Part shown: one piece after another, positions 18,334 through 28,196 of the stretch | How positions within the stretch are numbered: the first letter of the stretch is position 1 | Layout of the letters: each line of letters opens with the position of its first letter | Source of the DNA: Mycobacterium sp. | Lineage (GTDB): Bacteria > Actinomycetota > Actinomycetes > Mycobacteriales > Mycobacteriaceae | Reading direction: 5' to 3' | Assembly (NCBI GenBank): GCA_025963385.1 | Contig: JAOPUT010000238.1 | Span: forward strand, 1-57,618 | Length of the DNA stretch: 57,618 bases | Notes under the pieces: generated by a model | Told to the model about the DNA's origin: nothing | Databases searched by the model: none | What the model saw: the letters and a program-made list of their open reading frames with translations, nothing else | Position numbers and translations under genes: made by a program

Positions 18334-20766
18334 TCTGAGCCGACGTCACCGCGTCCCCCGACGACGGTGACGGTGATCAAGCTCGGTTGGTGCGTCTTAT
18401 TGGCCAGCGTGGTTGCCGCGGCACTGATGTTTCCGCTCGTCGGCGGGTTCGGTCTGATGTCCAATCGAGCCTCCGATGTCGTTGCCAACGGTTCGGCGCA
18501 ATTGGTCGAGGGTGAGGTGCCCGCCGTGTCGACGATGGTCGACGCCAAGGGCAACACGATCGCCTGGCTATATAGCCAGCGCAGGTTCGAAGTGCCCAGC
18601 GACCAGATTGCCAACACGATGAAGCTTGCCCTCGTGTCGATCGAGGACAAGCGGTTCACCGAGCACAACGGCGTCGACTGGAAGGGCACCCTGACGGGCC
18701 TGTCCGGTTACGTGTCCGGTGCGAGCGACACCCGCGGTGGTTCCACCATCGAGCAGCAGTACGTCAAGAACTACCAATTGCTGGTCATCGCGCAGACCGA
18801 CGCCGAGAAGCGGGCGGCCATCGAGACCACGCCTGCGCGCAAGCTCCGTGAGATCCGGATGGCGCTCACGCTGGACAAGACCTTCACCAAGGAGGAGATC
18901 CTCACCCGCTATCTGAACCTGGTGTCGTTCGGCAACGGTGCATTCGGGGTACAGGACGCCGCTCAGACGTATTTCGGCATCAACGCCTCCGAGTTGAACT
19001 GGCAGCAGTCCGCGCTCCTGGCCGGCATGGTCCAGTCGACCAGCACGCTGAACCCCTACACCAACCCCGATGGTGCGCTCGCCCGGCGAAACGTCGTGCT
19101 GGACACCATGATTCAGAACGTTCCGCAGGAGGCCGACGCCCTGCGGGCCGCGAAGGAACAGCCGCTGGGCGTGCTCCCCCAGCCCAACGAGTTGCCGCGC
19201 GGATGCATCGCCGCGGGCGACCGCGCGTTCTTCTGCGACTACGTGCTCGACTACCTGGCGCGCGCGGGCATCAGCAAGGAGCAGGTCGCCAAGGGCGGCT
19301 ACCTCATCAAGACCACGCTCGACCCCGACATCCAGAACACCGTGAAGTCGTCCATCGACAGCATCGCCGCGCCCGACCTTCCTGGCGTCGCCAGCGTGAT
19401 GAGCGTGATCAAGCCCGGCAAGGACTCCCATCCCGTCCTGGCCATGTCCAGCAACCGCACCTACGGGCTCAACCTCGACGCTGGCGAGACCATGCAGCCG
19501 CAGCCGTTCTCGCTGGTCGGCGACGGAGCGGGGTCCATATTCAAGATCTTCACCACCTCGGCGGCGCTCGACATGGGCATGGGCATCAGTGCGACATTGG
19601 ATGCACCTGCCCGGTTCGAGGCCAAGGGACTGGGCAGCGGCGGGGCCAAGGGCTGCCCGCAGGCCACCTGGTGCGTGCTCAACGCAGGCAACTACCGCGG
19701 CTCGATGAGTGTCACCGACGCATTGGCGACCTCGCCGAACACGGCGTTCGCGAAGCTGATCTCACAGGTCGGCGTCCAGCGCACGGTCGACATGGCCGTC
19801 AAGCTGGGGCTGCGGTCCTACGCCTTGCCCGGCACCGCCCGCGATTACGACCCGGAAAGCAACGAGAGCCTGGCCGACTTCGTCAAACGGCAGAATCTAG
19901 GTTCCTTCACGCTGGGTCCGATCGAGGTGAATCCGCTCGAACTGTCCAACGTAGCGGCGACGCTGGCATCAGGCGGCACGTGGTGCCCGCCGAATCCCAT
20001 CGACAAGGTCTTCGACCGCACGGGCAAGGACGTCGCGGTGACCACCGAGACGTGCGAGCAGGTCGTACCGGAGGGGTTGGCCAACACGCTGGCCAACGCG
20101 ATGAGCAAGGACGACACCAGCCCAGGCACGTCGGCCGGATCCGCCGGCGCGGTGGGGTGGAACCTGCCGGTGTCGGGCAAGACCGGCACCACCGAGGCCC
20201 ACCGGTCGTCGGGCTTCCTTGGCTTCACCGCCGACTTCGCCGCGGCCAACTATATCTACGACGACTCGACGACACCAGGGGATCTGTGCTCGTTCCCGCT
20301 TCGCCAGTGCGGGAGCGGCGACCTCTTTGGCGGCAACGAGCCTGCTCGCACGTGGTACACCGCAATGAAGCCGATCACCCCTAACGACGTTCAGCTGCCC
20401 CCGACCGATCCTCGATACGTCGACGGGGCGCCAGGCTCCAAGGTGCCGAGCATCTCCGGAATGACCCAGGACCTGGCCCGCCAGCGGCTCAAGGACGCCG
20501 GGTTCCAGGTCGCCGACCAAGCCACCCCGATCAACAGCAGTGCTCCGGCAGGCGCCGTCGTCGGCAGTTCTCCCGCTGGGCAGACGGTGCCCGGTTCGAT
20601 CATCACCATGCAGGTCAGCAACGGGATTCCGCCTCCGCTGCCACCGCCGCCGCCGGGGATGCCGTTCGATCCGAATGCGCCGCCACCGGAATTCGGGTCG
20701 ACGGTCATCCAGATTCCCGGACTGCCCCCGATCACGGTGCCGGTGTTGGGACCGCCACCCCCCTGA
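18331..20766 (+). CDS. ponA2: PonA2, bifunctional class A penicillin-binding protein with PASTA domain
   Basis: An 811-residue peptidoglycan synthase. One membrane anchor at about 15-40 is followed by the glycosyltransferase domain (EDKRFTEHNGVDWKG and GGSTIEQQYVKN), a transpeptidase domain with SxxK in GAGSIFKIFTTS, and KTG box SGKTGTTE. A single PASTA domain (about 700-755, VPSISGMTQDLARQRL) leads to a Pro-rich tail (PPPLPPPPPG). It polymerises and crosslinks cell-wall peptidoglycan and supports survival under stress and in stationary phase. Cysteine pairs (GCPQATWC) in the periplasmic part suggest disulfides. Counterpart of Rv3682. Confidence 0.94.
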   Translation: MSEPTSPRPPTTVTVIKLGWCVLLASVVAAALMFPLVGGFGLMSNRASDVVANGSAQLVEGEVPAVSTMVDAKGNTIAWLYSQRRFEVPSDQIANTMKLALVSIEDKRFTEHNGVDWKGTLTGLSGYVSGASDTRGGSTIEQQYVKNYQLLVIAQTDAEKRAAIETTPARKLREIRMALTLDKTFTKEEILTRYLNLVSFGNGAFGVQDAAQTYFGINASELNWQQSALLAGMVQSTSTLNPYTNPDGALARRNVVLDTMIQNVPQEADALRAAKEQPLGVLPQPNELPRGCIAAGDRAFFCDYVLDYLARAGISKEQVAKGGYLIKTTLDPDIQNTVKSSIDSIAAPDLPGVASVMSVIKPGKDSHPVLAMSSNRTYGLNLDAGETMQPQPFSLVGDGAGSIFKIFTTSAALDMGMGISATLDAPARFEAKGLGSGGAKGCPQATWCVLNAGNYRGSMSVTDALATSPNTAFAKLISQVGVQRTVDMAVKLGLRSYALPGTARDYDPESNESLADFVKRQNLGSFTLGPIEVNPLELSNVAATLASGGTWCPPNPIDKVFDRTGKDVAVTTETCEQVVPEGLANTLANAMSKDDTSPGTSAGSAGAVGWNLPVSGKTGTTEAHRSSGFLGFTADFAAANYIYDDSTTPGDLCSFPLRQCGSGDLFGGNEPARTWYTAMKPITPNDVQLPPTDPRYVDGAPGSKVPSISGMTQDLARQRLKDAGFQVADQATPINSSAPAGAVVGSSPAGQTVPGSIITMQVSNGIPPPLPPPPPGMPFDPNAPPPEFGSTVIQIPGLPPITVPVLGPPPP

Positions 20767-20828
20767 TCGGAAGGTGTGGGCTTGATAACGGGCCGCTTAC
20801 AGACGCGGTCCGTGCGCTGATCACGCAG

Positions 20829-20843
20829 TAGGCTGCCAACATG
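20829..20843 (+). promoter_or_regulatory. Leaderless promoter of the phosphoesterase-cds1 operon
   Basis: TAGGCT (20829-20834), 6 nt, then ATG 20841. Confidence 0.65.
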
Positions 20844-21800
20844 TCCGCCTCTTCGACGGTCCTGAAGAACACGGCCTTGGTCGCCGCAGGCTCGGTGATA
20901 TCCGGTATCGGCTACGCCACCCTGGTCGAGCGCAATGCGTTCGTGGTGCGAGAGATGACGATGCCGGTGCTCACGCCGGGTTCATCGCCGCTGCGCGTGC
21001 TGCACCTCAGTGACTTCCACATGCGGCCTCAGCAGCGTCGCAAGCAGGCCTGGCTGCGTGAGCTCGCGCGCTGGGATCCCGACCTGGTCGTCAACACTGG
21101 CGACAACCTGTCCCACCCGAAGGCCGTCCCTGCCGTCGTGCAGGCCATGGGCGACCTGTTGTCCGTGCCGGGGCTGTTCGTGTTCGGCAGCAATGACTAC
21201 TTCGGACCGAAGCCGAAGAACCCCACCAGTTACATCGTCAACCCGTCGAAACGGGTGACTGGTGAGCCGCTGCCGTGGCAGGACCTGCGCGCGGCCTTCA
21301 CCGAGCGGGGCTGGCTGGACATGACCCACACCCGCCGCGAGCTCGAGGTGAAGGGCCAACTGATCGCCGTCGCGGGCGTCGACGACCCGCACCTCTCCCG
21401 CGACCGGTACGACACCATCGCAGGGCGCCCCAACCCGGCCGCCAACCTCAGCCTGGGGCTGGTGCACGCGCCGTACACCCGCGTGCTGGATCGCTTCGCG
21501 GCCGATGGCTATCAGCTGATCATGGCCGGCCATACGCATGGCGGGCAGCTGTGCGTCCCGTTCTACGGCGCCGTCGTCACCAACTGCGACCTTGACCCGT
21601 CGCGGGCCAAGGGCGCGTCGCGGTGGGGAACGGACACTCGACTTCACGTGTCTGCGGGCATGGGCACCTCTCCGTACGCTCCCTACCGTTTCTGCTGCCG
21701 ACCCGAGGTGACGCTGTTGACCTTGGTTGCGGCCCCCACCGGTGGCGGTCACGCAGGCACCAAGGCGGGCGTGTCCCACTCGGCCGTATCGGCCCGGTGA
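20841..21800 (+). CDS. Calcineurin-like metallophosphoesterase (Rv3683-type)
   Basis: A 319-residue phosphoesterase. Metal-binding motifs are [20 protein letters not shown] (GNHD variant) and the late GHTHGGQLC. An N-terminal hydrophobic segment (about residues 8-25) may anchor or export the domain, which would then work outside, as for YkuE/UDP-diacylglucosamine hydrolase-like enzymes. The GSND replacement of GNHD changes one metal ligand residue and is typical of this actinobacterial branch as far as I can judge. Its TGA overlaps the cds1 start codon (GTGA), so the two are coupled. Confidence 0.83.
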   Translation: MSASSTVLKNTALVAAGSVISGIGYATLVERNAFVVREMTMPVLTPGSSPLRVLHLSDFHMRPQQRRKQAWLRELARWDPDLVVNTGDNLSHPKAVPAVVQAMGDLLSVPGLFVFGSNDYFGPKPKNPTSYIVNPSKRVTGEPLPWQDLRAAFTERGWLDMTHTRRELEVKGQLIAVAGVDDPHLSRDRYDTIAGRPNPAANLSLGLVHAPYTRVLDRFAADGYQLIMAGHTHGGQLCVPFYGAVVTNCDLDPSRAKGASRWGTDTRLHVSAGMGTSPYAPYRFCCRPEVTLLTLVAAPTGGGHAGTKAGVSHSAVSAR

Positions 21801-22903
21801 GCGACCCGGCTTCCGTCGCCTCACGCAGTCAGCCGCGGCAGTGGGCGGACAACGCCGTTCGGCTGATCGAGGCCGATTCCCGGCGCAGCGCCGACACGCA
21901 CCTGCTGCGGTATCCGTTGCCCACGAAGTGGTGCGACGGGGTCGACGTGCAGCTGTATCTCAAGGACGAGTCCACCCACATCACCGGTAGCCTCAAGCAC
22001 CGGCTGGCCCGCTCGCTGTTCCTCTACGCCCTGTGCAACGGCTGGATTGGCGAGCACACCACGATCATCGAAGCGTCGTCTGGTTCGACGGCCGTGTCCG
22101 AGGCCTACTTCGCCGCGTTGCTGGGGTTGCCGTTCATCGCAGTGATGCCGTCTTCGACGAGCTCCTCGAAGATCAAGCTCATCGAATCGCAAGGCGGCCG
22201 TTGCCATTTCGTCGCCGACTCGACTCAGGTGTACGCCACGGCCGAGCGGCTGGCCGAGGAGACCGGCGGGCACTACCTCGATCAGTTCACCAACGCCGAA
22301 CGCGCGACGGACTGGCGCGGTAACAACAACATCGCGGAGTCGATCTTCGAGCAGATGCGCAACGAGCCCCATCCCGTCCCGGAGTGGGTAGTGGTCGGCG
22401 CGGGCACCGGTGGCACCAGCGCGACGATCGGACGCTACATCCGCTACCGGCGGTACCCGACCCGGCTGTGTGTGGCCGATCCGGAGAACTCGGCGTTCTT
22501 CCCGTCCTATGCGCAGGGGCGCCGCGACGTCGTCACGGGTGCCTCGTCACGGATCGAGGGCATCGGCCGACCTCGGGTCGAGCCGTCGTTCCTGCCCGAC
22601 GTCGTGGACAGGATGGTGGTGGTGCCCGACGCGGCCTCAGTCGCCGCGGCCCACCACGTCAGCGCAGTACTGGGCCGACGGGTGGGACCGTCAACGGGCA
22701 CCAATGTCTGGGGTTCCTTCGGCCTGCTGGCCGAGCTGATCGCGCAGCGACGCAGCGGATCGGTGGTGACGCTGATCGCCGACAGTGGCGACCGCTACGC
22801 CGATACCTACTTCGATGCCGAGTGGCTGACCAGCCACGGGCTGGACACGTCGGCCTCGGCGTCGGTGTTGCTGGAGTTCGAGCGTTCCGGACGCTGGTCC
22901 TGA
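21797..22903 (+). CDS. cds1: PLP-dependent cysteine desulfhydrase / cysteine-synthase family enzyme
   Basis: A 368-residue fold-type II PLP enzyme. The PLP lysine is in [10 protein letters not shown], the substrate/phosphate loop is [11 protein letters not shown] and the glycine-rich cofactor loop is [10 protein letters not shown]. It corresponds to M. tuberculosis Rv3684 (Cds1), described as producing H2S from cysteine. GTG 21797 overlaps the preceding stop; the frame stays open back to 21623 only as a shadow. Cysteine catabolism beside a region rich in low-molecular-weight thiol genes is notable. The last 97 bp are overlapped by a small convergent reading frame. Confidence 0.85.
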   Translation: MSDPASVASRSQPRQWADNAVRLIEADSRRSADTHLLRYPLPTKWCDGVDVQLYLKDESTHITGSLKHRLARSLFLYALCNGWIGEHTTIIEASSGSTAVSEAYFAALLGLPFIAVMPSSTSSSKIKLIESQGGRCHFVADSTQVYATAERLAEETGGHYLDQFTNAERATDWRGNNNIAESIFEQMRNEPHPVPEWVVVGAGTGGTSATIGRYIRYRRYPTRLCVADPENSAFFPSYAQGRRDVVTGASSRIEGIGRPRVEPSFLPDVVDRMVVVPDAASVAAAHHVSAVLGRRVGPSTGTNVWGSFGLLAELIAQRRSGSVVTLIADSGDRYADTYFDAEWLTSHGLDTSASASVLLEFERSGRWS

Positions 22904-22998
22904 GCTCCGCGGAGCCCCGCGTAGTCAGACGTCACGAACAGCCACAACGCCGCCAGGGCGAAGAATCCGCCGTAGATTGCAGCTCCCAATCCGGTCAT
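22807..22998 (-). CDS. Possible small single-pass membrane protein
   Basis: A 63-residue reading frame starting ATG 22998 behind an AGAGAGG site. Residues about 3-22 ([20 protein letters not shown]) form a clear membrane helix followed by a short hydrophilic tail. The last 97 bases overlap the 3' end of cds1 on the other strand, so the tail could be unconstrained. I do not recognise a family. The helix and ribosome binding site argue for a real gene; the overlap argues against. The remaining stretch to 23232 holds nothing else I can support. Confidence 0.45.
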   Translation of the reverse strand: MTGLGAAIYGGFFALAALWLFVTSDYAGLRGAQDQRPERSNSSNTDAEADVSSPWLVSHSASK

Positions 22999-23232
22999 TT
23001 CACGCCTCTCTCGGTCGGTGGTGCTTCGTGTACTCGGTTCAGTGTGTGCAACGGGTCTGACATCGACATTCATCCCCGAATTCGCGGGTGATCTGCGTCA
23101 TCGCAGCTCACCCTGACCTTCGGCTACCCAGCCACGTCCTTCGCAACCGTGACCGCGCTCACGAGAGGCGCACGAGGAGGCACGCGTTTGGCCTCCGGAT
23201 GACCCGGTGCGATACGCTGTCGTGGCCTTACG

Positions 23233-23306
<74 letters not shown>

Positions 23307-23321
23307 CAGCGCGGGCAAGAA

Positions 23322-23355
23322 AAAGGCTCCGACCAATCGGTCGGAGCCTTTCTTC
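23322..23355 (+). terminator. Intrinsic terminator after tRNA-Pro
   Basis: A perfect 13-bp stem (23322-23334 with 23339-23351), loop AATC, followed by a CTTC tail. The AAA/TTT ends make it usable in both directions, so it may also stop the small convergent membrane-protein gene. Confidence 0.85.
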
Positions 23356-23366
23356 ATGCCTCGAGA

Positions 23367-23612
23367 TCACACCAGGACGTCGACCCGCGCCTTCTCATCG
23401 TCGTTCTCGTGCACCTTGGCGTACATGGCGACGGAGGTCAGTTCGGCCAGCCCCAGCAGGATCACCGGCCAGACGACTCCCGCCGCCAGACTCAGACCGA
23501 TGCGCTCGCCGGTGGGCCGCCGCTCGTCGCCGAGTCGGGCGCTCACCGCGAATACGATGACGGCCGCCACGATCGCGATGGCGGCGTAGGCGATCAACAA
23601 TGTCTGGACCAC
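23367..23612 (-). CDS. Small two-helix membrane protein
   Basis: An 81-residue protein with two membrane helices, about residues 5-25 (LLIAYAAIAIVAAVIVFAVS) and 42-60, joined by a charged loop (RLGDERRPTGERIG). No family was recognised. The start at 23612 follows a GAGGGAACC sequence. It ends 16 bp from the tRNA terminator. Codon use resembles its neighbours, supporting a real gene. Confidence 0.62.
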   Translation of the reverse strand: MVQTLLIAYAAIAIVAAVIVFAVSARLGDERRPTGERIGLSLAAGVVWPVILLGLAELTSVAMYAKVHENDDEKARVDVLV

Positions 23613-23681
23613 GGTTCCCTCTCGTAGGTTAGCTACAGGCGAACGTATGCCCGAAAGGGTCGGCTTCTAACCACTGCATTC

Positions 23682-24668
23682 TCAGGAGGCGGCCGCGCGC
23701 AATTTCTGCAACAGCGGCTGCGCGGCCTCCTTCAGGAAGCGATCCTGTCCTTCGTCCCCGACCTGGACCAGCGCGATGTCGGTGAAACCCGCCTCCCAGT
23801 ACGCGCGCACCGATTCGACGATGGCATCGAGATCGGGTCCGCACGGAATGGACTCGGCGACGTCTTCCGGCCGCACGAACTGGGTAGCTCCAGCGAAACC
23901 GGCCGTGGTGGGCAGGTCGGAGTTCACCGACCAACCGCCCGCGAACCAGCGGAACTGTTCGTGGGCGCGCGCGACGGCGGTGGCCTCGTCGGCATCCCAG
24001 CAGATCGGGATCTGTCCGATCACCCGGGAGTCGCCCGGCAGTCCGGTGCCCTTCCTGGCGCCGTGCCAACCGTCCACCAGATCCTTGTCGGGTTCCACTG
24101 CGATGAGGTGGTCGGCAAGCGGCGAGAACGTCTCGACCGACCGTTTCCCCGACACCGCGGCGGCGATCGCGACGGGAACCTCAGGCACGTCCCACAGGCG
24201 CGCCGAGTCGACCTCGAAGTAGTCACCCTTCCAATCGACCACGTCGCCGGTGAACAGTTCCCTGATGATCTGAATGGCCTCGCGCAGCATCTCCTGGCGC
24301 CGCACGACCGTCGGCCAGCCGTGGCCGACGACGTGCTCGTTGAGGTTCTCGCCGCTGCCGAGCCCGAGAGTGAACCGGCCGTCGGCGAGGATCTGCACGG
24401 TGGCCGCCTGCTGGGCCACCACGGCAGGGTGGTACCGGATCGTCGGGCAGGTGACGTACGTCATGAGCTCGACGCGCTCCGTCGCATGCGCCACCGCGCC
24501 GAGCAGCGTCCAAGCGTTCGGTGCGTGACCCTGCGCTGCCAGCCACGGCGAGTAGTGGTCGCTGCACACCTGGAAGTCGAAACCCAAGTGTTCAGCCGAA
24601 ACCGCGTAGTCGACAAGCTGTTTAGGGCCGCTCTGCTCTGTCATGAGGGTGTAACCGAATCGCGTCAT
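23682..24668 (-). CDS. F420-dependent oxidoreductase, luciferase-like (FGD-related, TIGR03557 type)
   Basis: A 328-residue LLM-class TIM-barrel flavin/F420 enzyme. The opening MTRFGYTLMTEQ, the SDHYSPW block, TCPTIRYHPAVVAQ and LGLGSGENLNEH are close to motifs of F420-dependent glucose-6-phosphate dehydrogenase (Fgd), in which the equivalent SDHF and GTGEALNE segments bind F420 and substrate. The family is broad, so the substrate is open. It lies 38 bp downstream of the yqeY-like gene on the same strand and may be cotranscribed. Confidence 0.82.
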   Translation of the reverse strand: MTRFGYTLMTEQSGPKQLVDYAVSAEHLGFDFQVCSDHYSPWLAAQGHAPNAWTLLGAVAHATERVELMTYVTCPTIRYHPAVVAQQAATVQILADGRFTLGLGSGENLNEHVVGHGWPTVVRRQEMLREAIQIIRELFTGDVVDWKGDYFEVDSARLWDVPEVPVAIAAAVSGKRSVETFSPLADHLIAVEPDKDLVDGWHGARKGTGLPGDSRVIGQIPICWDADEATAVARAHEQFRWFAGGWSVNSDLPTTAGFAGATQFVRPEDVAESIPCGPDLDAIVESVRAYWEAGFTDIALVQVGDEGQDRFLKEAAQPLLQKLRAAAS

Positions 24669-24706
24669 GCGTTACGGCTACCCGGCTACACACGGTGAAA
24701 ACGCGG

Positions 24707-25171
24707 CTAGAGCCGCTCCTTCACGGCCGCCGACAGACGGGGTCCGTCGACCTTGCCCTCGGCGATCGCCATCGCGGCCTTCATCACCTGTCCCATCTGC
24801 TTGGTGCCAGGCCCGTGGCCGATCTCCTCGGCGACCTGGGCGATGGCGGTGTTGACGACGTTGGCCAGTTCGTCGTCGTTGAGCTGGGTGGGGAGGTAGT
24901 CATCGATCACCTGCGCCTCGGCGCGCTCGTTGGCGGCGAGCTCGCCGCGGCCGTTGGTCACGTAGATCTCGGCGGCCTCACCACGCTTGCGCGACTCCCG
25001 CGCCAGCACCTTGAGGATGTCGTCGTCGGTCAGCTCGCGCGCCTGCTTGCCCGATACCTCTTCCGCCTGGATTGCCGCGAGCACCATCCGCAGCGTTGCG
25101 GTGGTCAGCTTGTCCTTGGCCTTCATCGCCACCGTGAGATCGGCGCGCAGCCGATCCTTGAGTTCCGCCAT
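24707..25171 (-). CDS. GatB/YqeY domain protein (Rv3688c-type)
   Basis: A 154-residue protein of the GatB/YqeY family, equal in length to Rv3688c. Recognisable parts are MAELKDRLRADLTVAMKAKD at the N-terminus, SRKRGEAAEIY in the middle and GQVMKAAMA near the end. The domain resembles the tRNA-binding tail of the GatB amidotransferase subunit; the free-standing role is not settled. The frame is open to 25279, but ATG 25171 has TAGCGT 7 nt upstream. Confidence 0.85.
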   Translation of the reverse strand: MAELKDRLRADLTVAMKAKDKLTTATLRMVLAAIQAEEVSGKQARELTDDDILKVLARESRKRGEAAEIYVTNGRGELAANERAEAQVIDDYLPTQLNDDELANVVNTAIAQVAEEIGHGPGTKQMGQVMKAAMAIAEGKVDGPRLSAAVKERL

Positions 25172-25184
25172 GGCGTAGACGCTA
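25169..25184 (-). promoter_or_regulatory. Leaderless promoter of the yqeY-like gene
   Basis: Minus-strand TAGCGT (25184-25179), 7 nt, then ATG 25171. Confidence 0.62.
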
Positions 25185-25241
25185 CGCCGGGGGCCCCAGT
25201 GCCCGTTGTGAATAATGGTGGCTATCGACAGGATGGAAAGC

Positions 25242-26399
25242 ATGAGCAGCGACGCCGGCGGGTTCGATGCCACCGCCACGGCGCCACCGGCGGATCCGTT
25301 GCCCGCCTACGGGCAACCATCGCCTCCCGGGTACTACCCGCCGCCGTCCTATCCACCACCCGGCTCCTACCCGCCCCCGGGCTACTACGGGTACCCGCCG
25401 ATGGGGCCCCCGCCCGCGCTGAGACCGGGTGTCATCCCGCTGCGGCCGCTCGGCCTTTCCGACATCTTCAACGCATCACTGTCCTACATCCGCACCAATC
25501 CCAAGGCCACCCTCGGCCTGACCACCATCGTCGTCGTGGTGGCCCAGGTCGTGGCCCTGCTGCTCCAGATCGGGCCGCTCGCCGCCACCGGCATCCTGTC
25601 GCCGACGGCGGCAGGCCGGGTCGGGCAGTCGGACGCCGCCGAGATCTCCGACTCCGCCATCGTCGGGCTGCTGCTGTCCAGCCTCGCGGGCATCGTCACC
25701 ACCGTGCTGGCAGGCATCGTTCTCAGCGGCCTGCTCACCGTGGTGGTCGGGCGTGCCATCTTCGGCGCGACGATCGGCGTCGGCGATGCGTGGCGGCGGG
25801 CCAGGGGGCGCCTGCTCCCCCTGCTCGGTGTCACCGCGCTCGAGGGGATTGGGGCGGCCGTGTTGATCGCCGTGGTCGTCGGCGTGGTCGCCGTGGTCGA
25901 CCAGATCGCAGGCGGGGCAGCGGCATTCATCGTCGGTGCGCTGTTCGGCCTGGCCTTGGTCGCCCTCCTGATCTACCTGTACACGATGTTGAGCTTCGCC
26001 CCCACGCTGATCGTGTTGGAGCGCATCGGGGTGATGCCCGCGATCACCCGTTCCTTCGCGCTGGTCAAGAACGACTTCTGGCGGGTGTTTGGCATCCGGC
26101 TGCTGGCGGTGGTGGTCGCAGGCGTGGTCTCGGCTGCGGTCACGGCGCCGTTCAGCTTCGTCGGCCAGATCATGCTGATGGTCGGCCAATCGACCGGCAC
26201 GATGATCATCGCCGTGGTTCTCATCACCATTGGCGGTGCGATAGGTCAGATCATCACCGCACCGTTCAACGCGGGTGTCGTGGTGCTGCTCTACACCGAC
26301 CGCCGCATGCGCTCGGAGGCCTTCGATCTGGTCCTGCAGACCGGCGCGACGGGCGCGGTCGCGTCCACCGACGACCTCTGGCTGACGCCGCACCGCTGA
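25242..26399 (+). CDS. Proline-rich multi-pass membrane protein (Rv3689-type)
   Basis: A 385-residue protein. A disordered N-terminal arm with YPPP/GYYPPP repeats (about residues 20-60) precedes six or so membrane helices with a charged loop containing SFALVKNDFWRVFG, a sequence typical of the glycerophosphoryl-diester-phosphodiesterase membrane-domain family. Function is unknown. ATG 25242 is chosen after the AGGATGGAAAGC site; in-frame ATG 25233 and the open frame from 25215 are alternatives. It is the first gene of a run of five closely spaced genes ending with DUF58, which suggests an operon. Confidence 0.8.
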   Translation: MSSDAGGFDATATAPPADPLPAYGQPSPPGYYPPPSYPPPGSYPPPGYYGYPPMGPPPALRPGVIPLRPLGLSDIFNASLSYIRTNPKATLGLTTIVVVVAQVVALLLQIGPLAATGILSPTAAGRVGQSDAAEISDSAIVGLLLSSLAGIVTTVLAGIVLSGLLTVVVGRAIFGATIGVGDAWRRARGRLLPLLGVTALEGIGAAVLIAVVVGVVAVVDQIAGGAAAFIVGALFGLALVALLIYLYTMLSFAPTLIVLERIGVMPAITRSFALVKNDFWRVFGIRLLAVVVAGVVSAAVTAPFSFVGQIMLMVGQSTGTMIIAVVLITIGGAIGQIITAPFNAGVVVLLYTDRRMRSEAFDLVLQTGATGAVASTDDLWLTPHR

Positions 26400-26400
26400 C

Positions 26401-27054
26401 GTGTCCCTCATCGACATCGACCGCGACGCCGCCCACGACGCCGCCCAGCGCGAGCTCAGCAAGCCGATCTATCCGCGCGGTTCGCTTACCGATCAGCTGC
26501 TCCAGTGGCTCGACGACCTGCTCTTCAAGATCATGTCCGGCGGCGCGTCGGTGCCGGGCGGTTGGCTCACGATCACGGTGCTGCTCATCCTGGCGGCGGT
26601 TGCGGTCTTCGTCGCCGTCCGCGTGGCACGCCGCACCATGCGCACCAACCGCGGCCGCACGAGCGGGCTGTTCGGAGCCGTGGAGATGAGTTCGGCCGAG
26701 CACCGGGCCGCGGCCGAAGCATCTGCGGCACGCGGGGATTGGGCGTCGGCGATCAAGCACCGCGTGCGCGCCGTGGCCCGCCATCTCGAGGAGACCGCGG
26801 TGCTGGGTCCGGTGCCAGGCCGCACCGCGACCGAACTGGCGCGCGACGCCGGTCAGGCCATCCCCGGTCTAGCCGGTGAACTACGCCGTGCCGCAACGGC
26901 ATTCAATGACGTCACCTACGGCGAGCTGCCGGGCAACGAACCCGCGTACCGGATGACCGTCGATCTCGACCGGCATCTGCTCGCCCATGCCTCGGGCGCC
27001 CAGGACGACCAAGGCGCCGCGAGCGCCGAAGCGGGTTGGGCCGAGGTGCGATGA
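26401..27054 (+). CDS. DUF4129 membrane protein (Rv3690-type)
   Basis: A 217-residue protein beginning with GTG one base after the previous stop. One membrane helix at about residues 57-76 (LTITVLLILAAVAVFVAVRV) separates an amphipathic N-terminal segment from a cytoplasmic DUF4129-type region with ARGDWASAIKHRVRAVARHLEE and TATELARDA. DUF4129 proteins regularly accompany MoxR and DUF58 genes. The stop overlaps the next ATG (ATGA). Confidence 0.78.
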   Translation: MSLIDIDRDAAHDAAQRELSKPIYPRGSLTDQLLQWLDDLLFKIMSGGASVPGGWLTITVLLILAAVAVFVAVRVARRTMRTNRGRTSGLFGAVEMSSAEHRAAAEASAARGDWASAIKHRVRAVARHLEETAVLGPVPGRTATELARDAGQAIPGLAGELRRAATAFNDVTYGELPGNEPAYRMTVDLDRHLLAHASGAQDDQGAASAEAGWAEVR

Positions 27055-28196
27055 CCGAGACCACGTCGGCGGTGGGGTCGACCGTTGTGCAACGCTTCAA
27101 GACGATGCGGTGGGTGCTGCTGGCGCTCGCCGTCATCGTCGGGGTGTCGGCCTTGTCCACCTACCTCACCGCGCCGCGCCCGGGCGGCCGGATGGATCCC
27201 GACGCCACCTCCGCCGACGGCGCCCACGCGCTCGTCGCGCTGCTCGAGAGTCATGGCGTCGAGGTGGTCACCGCCGACGACGTCGCCACGGTCGAGCGGT
27301 CCGCGCGCCCGGATTCCCTTCTGCTGGTTGCACCCACGCCCTTCCTGCTCGACGACGCGGGCCTGGCGCGGTTGAAGGGACTGCCGGGTGACGTCCTGCT
27401 GGTCGAGCCCGTGTCGCGCACCAGGGAGGCGCTCGCGCCGGAGCTACGCACTGCGTCGCACACCAGTTTCGGCGGCGATCCCCACTGCGACATGCGCGAG
27501 GCCATTCGGGCGGGCGCCGTCCAGCTCAACCTGAGTGACACCTACGAACCCGTGGCGGGCGGCACCGCCCTGACCCGCTGCTACGACGGCGCACTGGTGC
27601 GCTACACCGAGGGCCGCCGCACCGTCACCGTCGTCGGGACCGCCGACTTCATGACGAATTCTGGTCTGCTGCAAGAGGGTAACGCCGCCCTGGCGATGAA
27701 CCTGGCAGGTGCCGAGCCGCGAGTGATCTGGTACACGCCCAAGCGCATCGCGGGCGAATCGGACGGTGCCACGTCGATCATGGACCTCATCCCCGCCCGT
27801 GTCGGTTGGATCGTCCTGCAACTGTGTCTGGTGGTCGTGTTCGTGGCACTCTGGCGCGGCCGCAGGATCGGCCCCCTCGTCACCGAGGACCTTCCGGTGG
27901 TGGTGCGTGCATCGGAGACCGTCGAGGGACGCGGCAGGCTCTACCGGTCACGACGGGCGCGTGACCGTGCCGCATCGGCCTTGCGCACCGCCGTCCTGCA
28001 GCGGGTACTGCCGCGACTCGGCCTCGGTCCGCAGTCCTCGCCCGTGGCCGTCGTCCAGACCGTCGCGCGACGCGTCCGCCGCGAGCCCGACCTCGTCGAG
28101 TACGCCCTGTACGGCCCCGCTCCGACGGACGACGCCGAACTCGTCTCCCTCTCCCGGTTACTGGACGACATCGAAAGGCAGGTCGCCGACTCGTGA
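27051..28196 (+). CDS. DUF4350 membrane protein (Rv3691-type)
   Basis: A 381-residue protein with membrane helices at about 22-40 and 247-267. The external part carries a GATase-like/DUF4350 fold with SADGAHALVALLESHGVEV at its start, and the cytoplasmic C-terminus is basic. ATG 27051 overlaps the upstream stop; its own TGA overlaps the moxR2 GTG. Probably assembles with the MoxR ATPase and DUF58 protein at the membrane. Function not established. Confidence 0.8.
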   Translation: MTETTSAVGSTVVQRFKTMRWVLLALAVIVGVSALSTYLTAPRPGGRMDPDATSADGAHALVALLESHGVEVVTADDVATVERSARPDSLLLVAPTPFLLDDAGLARLKGLPGDVLLVEPVSRTREALAPELRTASHTSFGGDPHCDMREAIRAGAVQLNLSDTYEPVAGGTALTRCYDGALVRYTEGRRTVTVVGTADFMTNSGLLQEGNAALAMNLAGAEPRVIWYTPKRIAGESDGATSIMDLIPARVGWIVLQLCLVVVFVALWRGRRIGPLVTEDLPVVVRASETVEGRGRLYRSRRARDRAASALRTAVLQRVLPRLGLGPQSSPVAVVQTVARRVRREPDLVEYALYGPAPTDDAELVSLSRLLDDIERQVADS

